In this document: piece after piece, positions 1 through 7,928 of the stretch
Layout of the letters: every line of letters begins with the position of its first letter
Position numbering within the stretch: the stretch's first letter is position 1
From: an uncultured Paracoccaceae bacterium
Lineage (GTDB): Bacteria > Pseudomonadota > Alphaproteobacteria > Rhodobacterales > Rhodobacteraceae
Length of the DNA stretch: 32,711 nt
Reading direction: 5' to 3'
NCBI GenBank assembly: GCA_947500005.1
Contig: CANMQJ010000031.1
Coordinates: forward strand, 1-32,711
Made by a program: the position numbers and the translations under genes
Notes under the pieces: model-generated
The model's database searches: none
Seen by the model: the letters and a program-made list of their open reading frames with translations, nothing else
What the model was told of the DNA's origin: nothing

Positions 1-77
1 CCAAGGCGCGGTATGGCTCAAACCCAGTGGCCCAGTTTTACACCGGTACGTGGCCCCATTTTGCTCCGGGATTGACA
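1..77. mobile_element. Terminus of an IS21-family-like insertion sequence (partial, runs off the window)
   Basis: Read on the minus strand, the element would begin at position 77 with TGTCAATC, a usual start for IS21-family ends. Inside it are spaced, related blocks at 14-27, 28-50 and 51-73; the last two begin TGGCCC and share the pattern TTTT-n-C-n-CCGG. Multiple internal repeats of this kind are typical transposase-binding sites of IS21 ends. The coding frame of the adjacent TniB-like gene is meaningful up to this point and nonsense beyond it, which supports an insertion boundary at 77/78. No istA or istB is visible because the element leaves the window. The family call comes from memory of IS21 ends, not from a search. 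Confidence 0.6.
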
Positions 78-292
78 GTTTTGCCTCCGCCGGCAGCCTC
101 CATTACGAAAAGCCCTTGCGCGTCACCTGTGCCGCGATCCTTACGTGGTGACGCAACAGGGCTTCCCGCACTGTCACGCGCGAGAAGACGGTCGAGGCGC
201 AGCAGGAACTGGTCGTCTCGTTCAGTCGGAATGTATTTGTCGGCCGCGCGATCCACGGCGGCCAAGCGGGCTTCGATAGACATCTGGGTCAT
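78..292 (-). pseudogene. tniB: TniB/TnsC-like transposition ATPase, 3' part removed by IS insertion
   Basis: The reading frame starts with ATG at 292, three bases after the TniA stop codon, so it belongs to the same operon. About 71 codons are preserved. The sequence resembles the N-terminus of TniB ATP-binding proteins: a segment with YIPTERD near residue 20, then a beta strand leading to a Walker A-like EAAGGGKT. Immediately after that motif the IS21-like end begins, and the frame stops 40 bases later at position 38. Intact TniB proteins are about 300 residues, so Walker B and the rest of the AAA+ domain are gone from here. In this family TniB is the AAA+ regulator that joins the target selector to the transposase, so the transposon is probably not self-mobile unless another copy exists. 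Confidence 0.65.
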
Positions 293-295
293 ATT

Positions 296-2488
296 TTATT
301 TGTCCCTAAGCGGAAGGATGAAGTTGTCCTCCTCGCCGTCGTCATCGTCGCCGGCGGGCTGACGATCAGAAAATTGGATTGGCCCAGGACGGACGGAAGG
401 ATTTTTTTCAGCGGCCATTTCAGGCACGGGCGTCACGTGCTCGATGTCCGCATCACCGGCGGTCGGCAGACTGATGCCGAACTCGCCGTGGTCAGATTCT
501 TGCGGTTCGTCATTCGAGCCATCGTCGACACGGAAGCCGATGAAAGCCTCACGCTCGTGGCGGTTGATCGTCTCTGCATCGATCGTATCGAGGACCAGGC
601 CGACCTTGGCCATCGCATTGGCGTTCAGCCTCTCGATGAAGTCGAGCGCCTGCTGCACCACATGGCTTTTCAGCTCGGCGGCCTTAGCATGCCTGGCCCG
701 CAGTTCACGATGTGCCATCCGCCATTTCTGGTAGGAGACTCCGCGGAAAAAGCGCTGGACAGCAGGAACTTCCGTCCACTGGTTACCGACCCTGACCCAG
801 ATGGCGCCGATATCCTCAGTATAATATCGGATCTCCATTTCCCGATCAGGGCTGTGCATCATGTGCGTCGCGAGCGCCTTGGAGTGATAACGCACCCCCG
901 CGACGGTGAGGCCGTCCTTCTGAAGCGTCCGAGACAGTTCTTCTCCGAAAACCAGCCGACGACGGCGGAGCGACGGCGGCGGTGTCACGCCATATTGCGT
1001 AGTGAGGCGGTTCCAGCAATCGCGAGGAGTTTCTCCATGCAGACCCTCATGAGGCTCGTTGTGATAGACATCGACGATCCAGCGGACCAGCGCGGTGCAG
1101 ACGTCGTCGACAGACAGCGCCGCTTTTTTCTCGGGATCACTGTCCCCCTTGCGCAGGATGCTCCCGAACGTGCAGCCTGACAGCCGCGGCATCAGTTGCG
1201 ACGAAATTGTCCTGAAGACACGTTCGACGTAGGGCTTCAGCCACGGCCGTGCACCAGGACAATGGATTAGGGTGATGCCGAGATCGCAGACCCGGCGGCG
1301 GAAATCATGCCCGACGAATTGCTTACCGCAGTCCGTTACCAGTGTGCCCATCAGGCCGTGTTCGGCCCATGCGTCATGAGCGTCGACAGCACTTGCCCAA
1401 GCCCCCTTGTCGCGCATCGCCATTTCAAGCGCGCGCAATCCGCTTTTTGAAGAAGGGGTTCGCGACAGGATCATGCCCAGCATGCACCGCGTCCGCACGT
1501 CGAGGAGGACGGTCATCCACCATCGACCAGACTTTCCATCGAGCCCCAGCTGTGCCTTCTCATCGTCGGTCATCATCTGAAGGAGGCCCGAGTCCTCCAT
1601 GAGGCTGATAAGATCGATCTTCTGCTCGTCCATCTCGACACGTTGCAACGGGCGCTCGACGTCGATCCCCTCACCCACTGGTGAAAATGCGCGCATAGCC
1701 GCGTCCACGCCCTCGCGGGCGAGTTTCACCCGGAACGGCGCAAGGTGATGGATGGCAGCCAGGATGGTAACCCGCGAAGGACATTCCAGCAGATCTGTCC
1801 GACCTTCTACTTTCCGTTTTTCGTTTTCGGCGGTGAACGCGTTCCGAACATCCTTGATGATGTTAGCCGGCGTCTTCTTCAGCTCGCTCAGGTATCCGGG
1901 AAGCTTTGAATACATGAAGAAGCGCTGTTCTTCCGAAAGCTTACGCCCGTAGTTCCCCCTTTGCGAGACATTGTCATACAGGGCCGCGAGACCGTCCTTT
2001 TCGTAGGCCGACATCCACCGGCGCAGGGTTCGCGGACTCGGCATCTTGAGCGAATTGGTTTCGGCATCATAAGTGTTGAGCATCCTCGTCGCCGCACCGA
2101 GGATGCTATCCGAGTTCTTCCGGATCGAGGCATCTGTGCGCTTGAGGTCACCCGCCTGATACTTTTCGAAGGCTGCCAGCACGATCGCTTCGCGTTCCGA
2201 CGCGCGTTGCTTCTCTTCGTCGCTCAGCAAGGTCAGCATGTCGGGCGACAATTCTGTCAGGTAACTGAACTCGCGATCCGGACGGTGGTCGAAATGCCCG
2301 GTTTCGAGCATCTCCGCGATGGTGGCGTTGTCGTATTGTTCTCGTGGTCCCTGGCCGTCTGCGGGCACGAAATAGTGGGTATCTCCGTGGGTCGAGATGT
2401 AGCGATACTGACGCCCGCGGATGAAGATCGTGTCGGCGTTCTCGAAGCTGTAGCGGGGCGCGAACGCGCTCTTGACGAAATCAAGCAT
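296..2488 (-). CDS. tniA: TniA/TnsB-type DDE transposase (Mu transposase family)
   Basis: A 730-residue protein that would bind the transposon ends and carry out strand transfer. The RNase H-fold catalytic triad can be followed: Asp287 in EMDEQKID, Asp386 in VTDCGKQFVG and Glu422 in PYVERVFRT. Ahead of it, around residues 110-260, lies a helix-turn-helix region with the segment TLRRWMSAYEKDGLAALYDN, as in Tn5053 TniA and Tn7 TnsB. After the core comes a Mu-type C-terminal beta barrel, around 510-600, and an acidic tail that probably contacts the TniB ATPase. The start overlaps the end of the TnsA-like gene by eight bases, which indicates translational coupling. The length is normal for the family and no frame damage is seen. 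Confidence 0.9.
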   Translation of the reverse strand: MLDFVKSAFAPRYSFENADTIFIRGRQYRYISTHGDTHYFVPADGQGPREQYDNATIAEMLETGHFDHRPDREFSYLTELSPDMLTLLSDEEKQRASEREAIVLAAFEKYQAGDLKRTDASIRKNSDSILGAATRMLNTYDAETNSLKMPSPRTLRRWMSAYEKDGLAALYDNVSQRGNYGRKLSEEQRFFMYSKLPGYLSELKKTPANIIKDVRNAFTAENEKRKVEGRTDLLECPSRVTILAAIHHLAPFRVKLAREGVDAAMRAFSPVGEGIDVERPLQRVEMDEQKIDLISLMEDSGLLQMMTDDEKAQLGLDGKSGRWWMTVLLDVRTRCMLGMILSRTPSSKSGLRALEMAMRDKGAWASAVDAHDAWAEHGLMGTLVTDCGKQFVGHDFRRRVCDLGITLIHCPGARPWLKPYVERVFRTISSQLMPRLSGCTFGSILRKGDSDPEKKAALSVDDVCTALVRWIVDVYHNEPHEGLHGETPRDCWNRLTTQYGVTPPPSLRRRRLVFGEELSRTLQKDGLTVAGVRYHSKALATHMMHSPDREMEIRYYTEDIGAIWVRVGNQWTEVPAVQRFFRGVSYQKWRMAHRELRARHAKAAELKSHVVQQALDFIERLNANAMAKVGLVLDTIDAETINRHEREAFIGFRVDDGSNDEPQESDHGEFGISLPTAGDADIEHVTPVPEMAAEKNPSVRPGPIQFSDRQPAGDDDDGEEDNFILPLRDK

Positions 2489-3158
2489 TGTGATGGTTCC
2501 GGGTGACGTAGGTTTCGTAGGATATGCGTTCCTGACGCGTAAGCGTCAGCTCATGGGTGCGGATAAGGCGGACCAGCGCCTGGAAGCCGGCGCCGGCATG
2601 GCCGATCATTTCGACGAGATCGCGGATCAGCACATGGCCGCGGATATCCCGGATCGCCCGGCGCGCCGCAGCGTCCACATCCGGGACGGGTCGACGCATC
2701 TGGTGCATCATTTCGGCGTTGTAGATTTCCGAGGGGGTCAGGTTCTTCTCGGTCACGACTTCCACGTCTTCGGCGAAATTCTTGGGAACCTTGGACGCAA
2801 TGTAGGAAAGCTCATCCCGGACCTTTGCCTGCCGGTAGCGATAGGACGCTTTAACAAAGATCGCGGTGCGGGACCCATCGGCCTTCGTCGCTCGAAAATC
2901 GAAAAAATGGGTCTGCTTGCTACCATCCGGACCCTCGAACGGAAATTCGACTTGGTTCTCTACGAGTACAATTCCAGGTTTTGCGAGCAACGCCAGCAAG
3001 AGCTGAAGCTCCGTGTAGCTCTCGATGTCCATCCCGCCTTCTTCATCGGCGCCTATGTTCGTCTGCCCCGTGAAATGGTTCCGCCGCCCTTTCGCGACTT
3101 TCCTCGCGTTCTGCGGGGGGCGGGGGAGCACGATGTTGCCGTCGGGCATCTCCAACAT
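2481..3158 (-). CDS. tnsA: TnsA-like transposon endonuclease
   Basis: A 225-residue protein placed directly before the TniA gene, as TnsA is before TnsB in Tn7. Residues 45-110 fit the TnsA N-terminal PD-(D/E)XK nuclease: ESYTEL (Glu46/Glu50), Asp87 in FFDFRA, and Lys103 in FVKAS. In Tn7 this enzyme cuts the non-transferred strand so that the element moves by cut and paste. The catalytic position two residues before the lysine is Phe101 rather than Gln or Glu, so activity is not certain. The C-terminal half, around 150-225, is helical and may be the TnsC-binding part. The start codon has GAGGAG upstream at good spacing. Confidence in the family comes from the motif order and gene position, not from overall identity. 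Confidence 0.75.
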   Translation of the reverse strand: MLEMPDGNIVLPRPPQNARKVAKGRRNHFTGQTNIGADEEGGMDIESYTELQLLLALLAKPGIVLVENQVEFPFEGPDGSKQTHFFDFRATKADGSRTAIFVKASYRYRQAKVRDELSYIASKVPKNFAEDVEVVTEKNLTPSEIYNAEMMHQMRRPVPDVDAAARRAIRDIRGHVLIRDLVEMIGHAGAGFQALVRLIRTHELTLTRQERISYETYVTRNHHNA

Positions 3159-3571
3159 GCTCGATCTCCTCTCGACTGAGGGGCTTCGCCCCTTGCTTCG
3201 TCGCCGAAGGCAAGCTGCCGCCCTCGGACTATCGAGAAGATTGGTCGATCGGATTCTGCCAGAAGAAGTTTCTCCAGAAATATTATTTTATTATTATTAT
3301 CATATACTTATGCGTAGTGAAGGCACGGAACGGCCGCTTGCTCAGTTGGACGAGGAAGATCCCAACAAAGCCATTGCGCCCTTGACCAACCGCGTCCCTA
3401 CAGAGGCCGAGCCCGTTCGGTTACCCGCACAGCGGAAGGGCACAACTTCACCGTTTCAACTTACGACCCAAAGTTCGGTCCCCGCGAAAGACGTCTGAGC
3501 AACAGCTTCACGAACCAGCTCGCTGCGGCACGTCCGGCGCAGAAAATTCGCCGTCTTGCGCACCGTCGGAT
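3159..3571. other. Gene-free scar region beside the TnsA-like gene, with an AT-rich tract
   Basis: No convincing gene in either direction. A GGGGC-TTC-GCCCC hairpin lies at about 3180-3192. A run of about 35 bases at 3278-3312 is almost pure A/T, with tandem TAT/TTA triplets, and stands out in this GC-rich DNA. In Tn7-like elements the transposon end lies just outside tnsA, so the end of this element is expected here, but I could not identify repeated transposase-binding sites or a terminal TGT with confidence. A plus-strand open frame at 3313-3498 has no recognisable product. Confidence 0.4.
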
Positions 3572-3710
3572 GTAAGCGCTGTCGGCGCCCCACGCGTAAT
3601 CAGCTTGACGGGTTGAAGTTCCAAGGAAGCAGGTCGTCGATCCTGCTGGCCGGATGCCGGGCGGCAATCGCTTCGAGGGTCGCCCTCAGGTACCGCCGCC
3701 GCCCGGCAGC
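3572..3710 (-). pseudogene. Remnant of an IS66-family transposase gene (C-terminus and IS end)
   Basis: On the minus strand a frame ending in TGA at 3602-3600 encodes YLRATLEAIAARHP followed by ASRIDDLLPWNF, which matches the conserved C-terminal element of IS66 TnpC transposases (usually a helix followed by RIDELLPW). It stays open upstream only to about 3710, where an in-frame stop and unrelated sequence follow, so more than 450 codons are missing. The plus-strand sequence GTAAGCGCT at 3572 fits an IS66 terminus, which typically starts with GTAA, about 28 bases beyond the stop codon. This is the debris of one end of an IS66 copy, deleted during later rearrangement. Confidence 0.65.
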
Positions 3711-3796
3711 AGGTTAACCCGAGTTTGCTTAGAACAAGGCTTGGGAATATCTCCGATGCTCATGGCAACAGGGCGCCGTGAACCCGATCGTAAGCT

Positions 3797-3825
3797 TTGA
3801 CAGGTACTTTTTCCATGGCATTGAT
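3797..3825 (+). promoter_or_regulatory. Possible sigma-70 promoter for the dcm operon
   Basis: A perfect TTGACA lies at 3797-3802, followed after 17 bases by ATTGAT at 3820-3825, which matches the -10 consensus at only three of six positions. It lies about 75 bases before the methyltransferase start codon and no other good candidate is seen between it and the IS66 remnant. A CCTGG site at 3859-3863, downstream of these boxes, is a predicted target of the encoded methyltransferase. Confidence 0.35.
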
Positions 3826-3900
3826 GGGCTACAAGTTGTAGCGTCCGTGCTCTGAGACCCTGGTTCTCGTATGTAGGCGCTCAATACTCGGAGAACACAC

Positions 3901-4974
3901 ATGGCCGCTTTTTTGCACGGTTTCACCTTCATCGACCTCTTCGCGGGCATCGGCGGCCTGCGCATAGGTTTCGAGGCGGTTGGCGGCACCTGCGTCTTCA
4001 CCAGCGAGTGGAACAAGTTTTCGCAGCAAACCTACCGCGCGAATTTCGAAGACGGTCACGAGATCAACGGCGACATCACCAAGGTCAACGAGCGTGACAT
4101 CCCCGCCCACGACGTCCTGCTCGCCGGATTTCCCTGCCAGCCGTTTTCCATCGCCGGGGTGTCGAAGAAAAACTCGCTGGGTCGGGCCCACGGCTTCGCG
4201 GACGAGACACAGGGCACGCTCTTCTTTGACGTGGTGCGTATCCTCAGGCACCACAAGCCGAGGGCCTTCCTGCTGGAAAACGTCAAGAACCTCTTGTCGC
4301 ATGACAAGGGGAACACCTTTCGGGTCATCCTCCATGCCCTCGACGAACTGGGATACGACGTCGATCACAAGGTGATCGACGCGCGCCACTGGGTTCCGCA
4401 GCACCGGGAACGCATCTTCATTGCCGGTTTCCGGCGCGACGTGCCTGCAGCGTTTTCCCTCGACGAGGTCATTTTGCCCGAAGGCATTTCACCGACACTT
4501 GCGGACATCCTACACCCGCAGGACGGTTCGGAGACTGTCGAGGAGCCGTATACCACCGGCCCCTTGGCCAAGGTGGGAAGCAAATATACGCTCACGCCCA
4601 ACCTCTGGAAATATCTCCAGAACTACGCGGCCAAGCACAAGGCGGCAGGAAACGGTTTTGGCTATGGCCTGTGCCAGCCCCACAACGTCGCGCGCACGCT
4701 CAGCGCCCGATATTTCAAGGATGGCAGCGAGATCCTGATCGCCCAAGACCACGGAACGCCGCGCCGCCTGACACCGCGAGAGTGCGCGAGGCTCATGGGA
4801 TTCGACCGTAAGGGTTCGAACCGCCCGTGGAAGATCGTCGTCTCCGACACCCAAGCCTACCGGCAGTTCGGCAATGCCGTCGCCGCCCCGGTTGCCATTG
4901 CCATTGCCGAAGCGATGGCCCCGTGGATCACCAATACGGTCGCACTGCACCCCAAACGGGGGATGCGTGCCTGA
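3901..4974 (+). CDS. dcm: Dcm-like DNA (cytosine-5-)-methyltransferase, predicted CCWGG specificity
   Basis: A 357-residue enzyme expected to transfer a methyl group from SAM to carbon 5 of the inner cytosine of CCWGG. C5-methyltransferase motifs are in order: I DLFAGIGGLR (residues 12-21), IV FPCQPFS with the catalytic Cys79, VI ENVKN (126-130), VIII QHRERIF (167-173), and the C-terminal YRQFGNAV. The stretch after motif IV (AGVSKKNSLGRAHGF) and the target-recognition part (LTPNLWKYL, GNGFGYG, TLSARYFKDG) closely follow E. coli Dcm as I remember it, which is the basis for predicting CCWGG. It lacks the N-terminal extension of about 80 residues of Dcm and M.EcoRII. The start has GGAG nine bases upstream. 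It is the first gene of a six-gene operon and presumably protects self DNA. Confidence 0.93.
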   Translation: MAAFLHGFTFIDLFAGIGGLRIGFEAVGGTCVFTSEWNKFSQQTYRANFEDGHEINGDITKVNERDIPAHDVLLAGFPCQPFSIAGVSKKNSLGRAHGFADETQGTLFFDVVRILRHHKPRAFLLENVKNLLSHDKGNTFRVILHALDELGYDVDHKVIDARHWVPQHRERIFIAGFRRDVPAAFSLDEVILPEGISPTLADILHPQDGSETVEEPYTTGPLAKVGSKYTLTPNLWKYLQNYAAKHKAAGNGFGYGLCQPHNVARTLSARYFKDGSEILIAQDHGTPRRLTPRECARLMGFDRKGSNRPWKIVVSDTQAYRQFGNAVAAPVAIAIAEAMAPWITNTVALHPKRGMRA

Positions 4975-5455
4975 CAAGCCGCCTATGACCCGGTCCGCGA
5001 TGATGTCGCGGATCGGTCCCAAGGATACAAAGCCCGAGATCATGGTGCGCAAAGGGCTGCACAGGCGGGGCTTCCGCTATCGCCTGCACAAACGGGACCT
5101 TCCCGGAAAGCCGGACATCGTTCTGCCCAAGCATCGTGCCGTGATCTTCATCAACGGTTGTTTTTGGCATGGCCACGAGGGCTGCCATTATTTTCGCATC
5201 CCCAAGACGAATACAGATTTCTGGCAAGCCAAGATCGGACGGAACCGGGAAAGGGATGCTGCGGTCCGACAACGCCTTGTAGAGTCAGGGTGGCGCGTTC
5301 TAACAGTATGGGAGTGCGCAACACGCCAGGTGCCAGGGGATCTTCTGATATCGGTGATTGCAGATTGGTTGGCAGGGCCTGAAAGCGAGGCCAGCATTTC
5401 AGAGCAGGACCTTTTCTCACGTCTGGAAGGAAAGTCCGCCTCGCGCATGAAGTGA
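4967..5455 (+). CDS. vsr: Very short patch repair endonuclease (Vsr)
   Basis: A 162-residue mismatch endonuclease that nicks 5' of the T in T:G pairs made when 5-methylcytosine deaminates, here within the methyltransferase's own sites. Visible motifs are MMSRIGPKDTKPE at the N-terminus, GKPDIVLP with the catalytic Asp, NGCFWHGHEGCHYF with the catalytic His and zinc ligands, FWQAKIGRNRERD, and GWRVLTVWECA. The GTG at 4967 is chosen because it gives the normal distance to MMSRI, lies behind GGGGG and overlaps the dcm stop codon; ATG at 4985 is the alternative. In E. coli, vsr likewise overlaps dcm. The length is typical. Confidence 0.93.
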   Translation: MPDKPPMTRSAMMSRIGPKDTKPEIMVRKGLHRRGFRYRLHKRDLPGKPDIVLPKHRAVIFINGCFWHGHEGCHYFRIPKTNTDFWQAKIGRNRERDAAVRQRLVESGWRVLTVWECATRQVPGDLLISVIADWLAGPESEASISEQDLFSRLEGKSASRMK

Positions 5456-5467
5456 AAGAACAGGAAG

Positions 5468-7096
5468 ATGAACGACCTCATCAACGATCCAAATGCCGCG
5501 CGGCTCATCGTCGGACTCCGTGATACCGGTTACAACGTCAAGACCGCGGCAGCCGACATCATCGACAATTCGATCGCCGCGGGAGCCAATGCGGTGAACA
5601 TCAACATTGAGTTGATGCATGACGGGCGGAAAATCGTCTATTTCGGTGACGATGGTCACGGCATGACGCGCGATGAGGTCCGCAATGCCATGCGCTACGG
5701 CGCCGACGAGCGTGCAGACGCCAAGAGCCTCGGGAAATTCGGGCTGGGGCTGAAAACAGCCTCCAGCTCGGTCTGCAAGCGATACAGCCTAATATCGAGG
5801 AAATCGCCGGACCAAGAACTGGCCAAGCTGATCTGGGATCTCGAACATGTCGAGGCGCAGAACATCTGGGAAATGGTCGACGATCCGGTGACGTCCGATC
5901 AGGCTGATCTGTTCGAGGAACTCTGTGGTGAGACCGGGACGCTCGTCGTCTGGGAAAACTGCGACCGTATCCTGTCGAAGGATTACGATCCCGGTTCCAA
6001 GGAAAAGGCCGCGATCAAGCGGCTGGCCGAAACCCTGGGCAAGCACGTCGCGCTGGTCTTTCACCGGTTCCTCGACACGTCGGATGAACGCGAACGGAAT
6101 GTCACCATCCGGATCAACGGTGCCGATGTGGCCGCGTGGAATCCATTCTATCCGACCCGCTCCGACCAGGTGCTCGCAGAGTCGAAACAGAGGATCCTTG
6201 TCGAATTGCCAGATGGCAGCGAAGCGGAAGCCGGGATCAAGGCGTGGATTTTACCTCACCGTCGCGACATGACAAAGGAAGAAGAGGCCAAATTCGCGCG
6301 CATTTCGAACCGGGCGCAGGGCTTTTATGTCTATCGCGAGGGGCGTCTCATTCAGGATGGCGGCTGGCTGGACGTATTTGGCGCACCCGAACCCCATACG
6401 TCACTCCTGCGCATCGAATTCGACTTCACCCACGAATTGGACGAGGCCTTCCGTATCGACGTGAAGAAATCTCGCATCCTGTTCCATCCAGAACTGGAAG
6501 ACGGACTTCGCGGCCTCCTGCAACCTGTCTATCGCGAAGCTGGCAACCGATATCGGCGCATCTCCCGCGATGACGCCAACAAGAAGGCCGCTGTCGACCA
6601 CGGCAGTTCGAACAAGAACATCGCGGCCACCGCCAATGTCGCGAAACCGCAAGTGGCCAGCGCGGATCCGGTGAGCCAGACCGTCGAGGTGAACAACAAG
6701 CGCGGCATTAAGATCAAGATCAAGGTGCCCGTCCAAGAACACGTCAATCCGGACTCGATCTACGTCGAGGCGGTCACGACAATGACCAGTGGACACCTGT
6801 TCGAACCCGCCTATCGCAGCCCCGGCGTTTCGGATCACGTTCCGGGCGTTCTCCTGAACAAGCATCATGATTTCTACCAGAAGATATACCAGCGCGCCGC
6901 CGCCAGCGGATACGCCGTAGAAGGGATGGACCTGCTCCTCTACGCCTTCGCAATGGCGGAACAAAACAACACCGATCCGGAGCTGGAGCCGGTGTTCGAG
7001 GACATCCGCGAGGAAATCTCGTCCAACCTCAAGAAGCTGCTCCGCAACCTCCCTGATCCTACGTCGGTGGAACTGAACGAAGGTGACAACGACTGA
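5468..7096 (+). CDS. GHKL-type ATPase (HSP90/MutL/MORC-like ATP-binding protein)
   Basis: A 542-residue protein with an N-terminal GHKL ATP-binding fold: ADIIDNSIAAGA (residues 29-40), GDDGHGMT (60-67) and GKFGLGLKTAS (89-99). The N-box has Asp30 where MutL and GyrB carry the catalytic Glu, with Asn34 kept for magnesium. Around residues 240-340 a transducer-like segment follows (FYVYREGRLIQDGGW), as in MORC/MutL relatives. Proteins of this kind occur beside Dcm and Vsr genes in restriction-like islands and may act as ATP-gated clamps on DNA; that role is inferred. The start has AGGA five bases upstream. It lies 12 bases after vsr and one base before the ATG chosen for the HNH gene, so it is operonic. 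Confidence 0.85.
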   Translation: MNDLINDPNAARLIVGLRDTGYNVKTAAADIIDNSIAAGANAVNINIELMHDGRKIVYFGDDGHGMTRDEVRNAMRYGADERADAKSLGKFGLGLKTASSSVCKRYSLISRKSPDQELAKLIWDLEHVEAQNIWEMVDDPVTSDQADLFEELCGETGTLVVWENCDRILSKDYDPGSKEKAAIKRLAETLGKHVALVFHRFLDTSDERERNVTIRINGADVAAWNPFYPTRSDQVLAESKQRILVELPDGSEAEAGIKAWILPHRRDMTKEEEAKFARISNRAQGFYVYREGRLIQDGGWLDVFGAPEPHTSLLRIEFDFTHELDEAFRIDVKKSRILFHPELEDGLRGLLQPVYREAGNRYRRISRDDANKKAAVDHGSSNKNIAATANVAKPQVASADPVSQTVEVNNKRGIKIKIKVPVQEHVNPDSIYVEAVTTMTSGHLFEPAYRSPGVSDHVPGVLLNKHHDFYQKIYQRAAASGYAVEGMDLLLYAFAMAEQNNTDPELEPVFEDIREEISSNLKKLLRNLPDPTSVELNEGDND

Positions 7097-7097
7097 T

Positions 7098-7928
7098 ATG
7101 CTGTCAGCCCGCCAAACCCTCATCCGTGAAGAATTGGAGGCCGGAACCGGCGCGGCTATCGGCATGGCCGTCGACGGATCGAAAACGCGGACCGGCCTGC
7201 GGATCTGGTTTGCGGATCTCGAGGAACGGCATGGCCCCGTGGCCGAGTTGCGTCCACATGGCCTGAAGGGTTACGCGGTGAATTTGGGGTTTGGCGCATT
7301 TGCGGGTGAGGTTGTGCGTCGGATCGCCGGTGCCGTGCCCGAAGATGTGCGTTTGGCACGGGCCCTCGTCGCATCCATCGACAGTTCTGTCGAGATCGAA
7401 ATCCAAGGGCAAGACACATCCGACTGGAAGATTACTTCCGGAGATTTCCGGATGACGGCCATTGTTCGAAACCTCCCGCGTGACCCGGAAATCGCGCTGA
7501 CGCAAGTAAGCCGCGACACGATCGTACCCATGATGGCAGCCATGGCCGAACTGATCGGATACGACGTCATCGATGAGGGCGACCAAGGCGAGCCGGAATA
7601 TGAAGGGGCGGAACTCGTCTCGACGGTCCGCCGCCGGGAACGGAACCCCCGCAACAGGCTCCTGTGCATCAGGCTGCACGGCGAAATCTGCGTCTGCTGT
7701 GGCGTCGACCCGCGCGCAACCTACGGCGCAGCAGGGAGCATCATCGAGGTTCACCATCTCGAGCCGCTTTCGCTCCGTAAAGAACCGCGCCCATATGACC
7801 CCGCGTTCGACCTCGTGCCCCTCTGCCCAAACTGTCATCGCGCCGTGCACACACGCCGCCCCGAACCGTGGTCATTGGACGAACTGCGCGAATTGATGAC
7901 CGATCCGATGGGCAAGGCTGCCCTGTGA
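7098..7928 (+). CDS. HNH endonuclease with a distinct N-terminal domain
   Basis: A protein of 276 residues from ATG 7098 (281 from GTG 7083). The last 85 residues form an HNH nuclease of the McrA type: CVCC near 198-201, EVHHLEPLS with the HH pair near 219-220, and LCPNCHRAVH near 242-251, so both the zinc cysteines and the catalytic histidine are present. The first 170 residues do not match a family I recognise; they look like a mixed alpha/beta domain and could recognise DNA or a partner protein. It is the only clear double-strand nuclease candidate in this operon besides Vsr. It is coupled on both sides, one base after the GHKL stop and sharing GTGA with the next gene. Confidence 0.87.
   Translation: MLSARQTLIREELEAGTGAAIGMAVDGSKTRTGLRIWFADLEERHGPVAELRPHGLKGYAVNLGFGAFAGEVVRRIAGAVPEDVRLARALVASIDSSVEIEIQGQDTSDWKITSGDFRMTAIVRNLPRDPEIALTQVSRDTIVPMMAAMAELIGYDVIDEGDQGEPEYEGAELVSTVRRRERNPRNRLLCIRLHGEICVCCGVDPRATYGAAGSIIEVHHLEPLSLRKEPRPYDPAFDLVPLCPNCHRAVHTRRPEPWSLDELRELMTDPMGKAAL

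Noticed and set aside
38..292. A complete 84-residue gene at the left edge
   Set aside because: The last 13 or so codons come from the IS21-like end; the rest is the N-terminus of a much longer TniB-type ATPase.
3180..3192. GGGGC-TTC-GCCCC hairpin as a terminator for a gene to its right
   Set aside because: It has no T tract and no gene on either strand ends there; it may lie in the leader of the tnsA operon.
3278..3312. Tandem TAT triplets as a CRISPR-like or satellite array
   Set aside because: The units are three bases, there are no spacers, and no cas genes are present.
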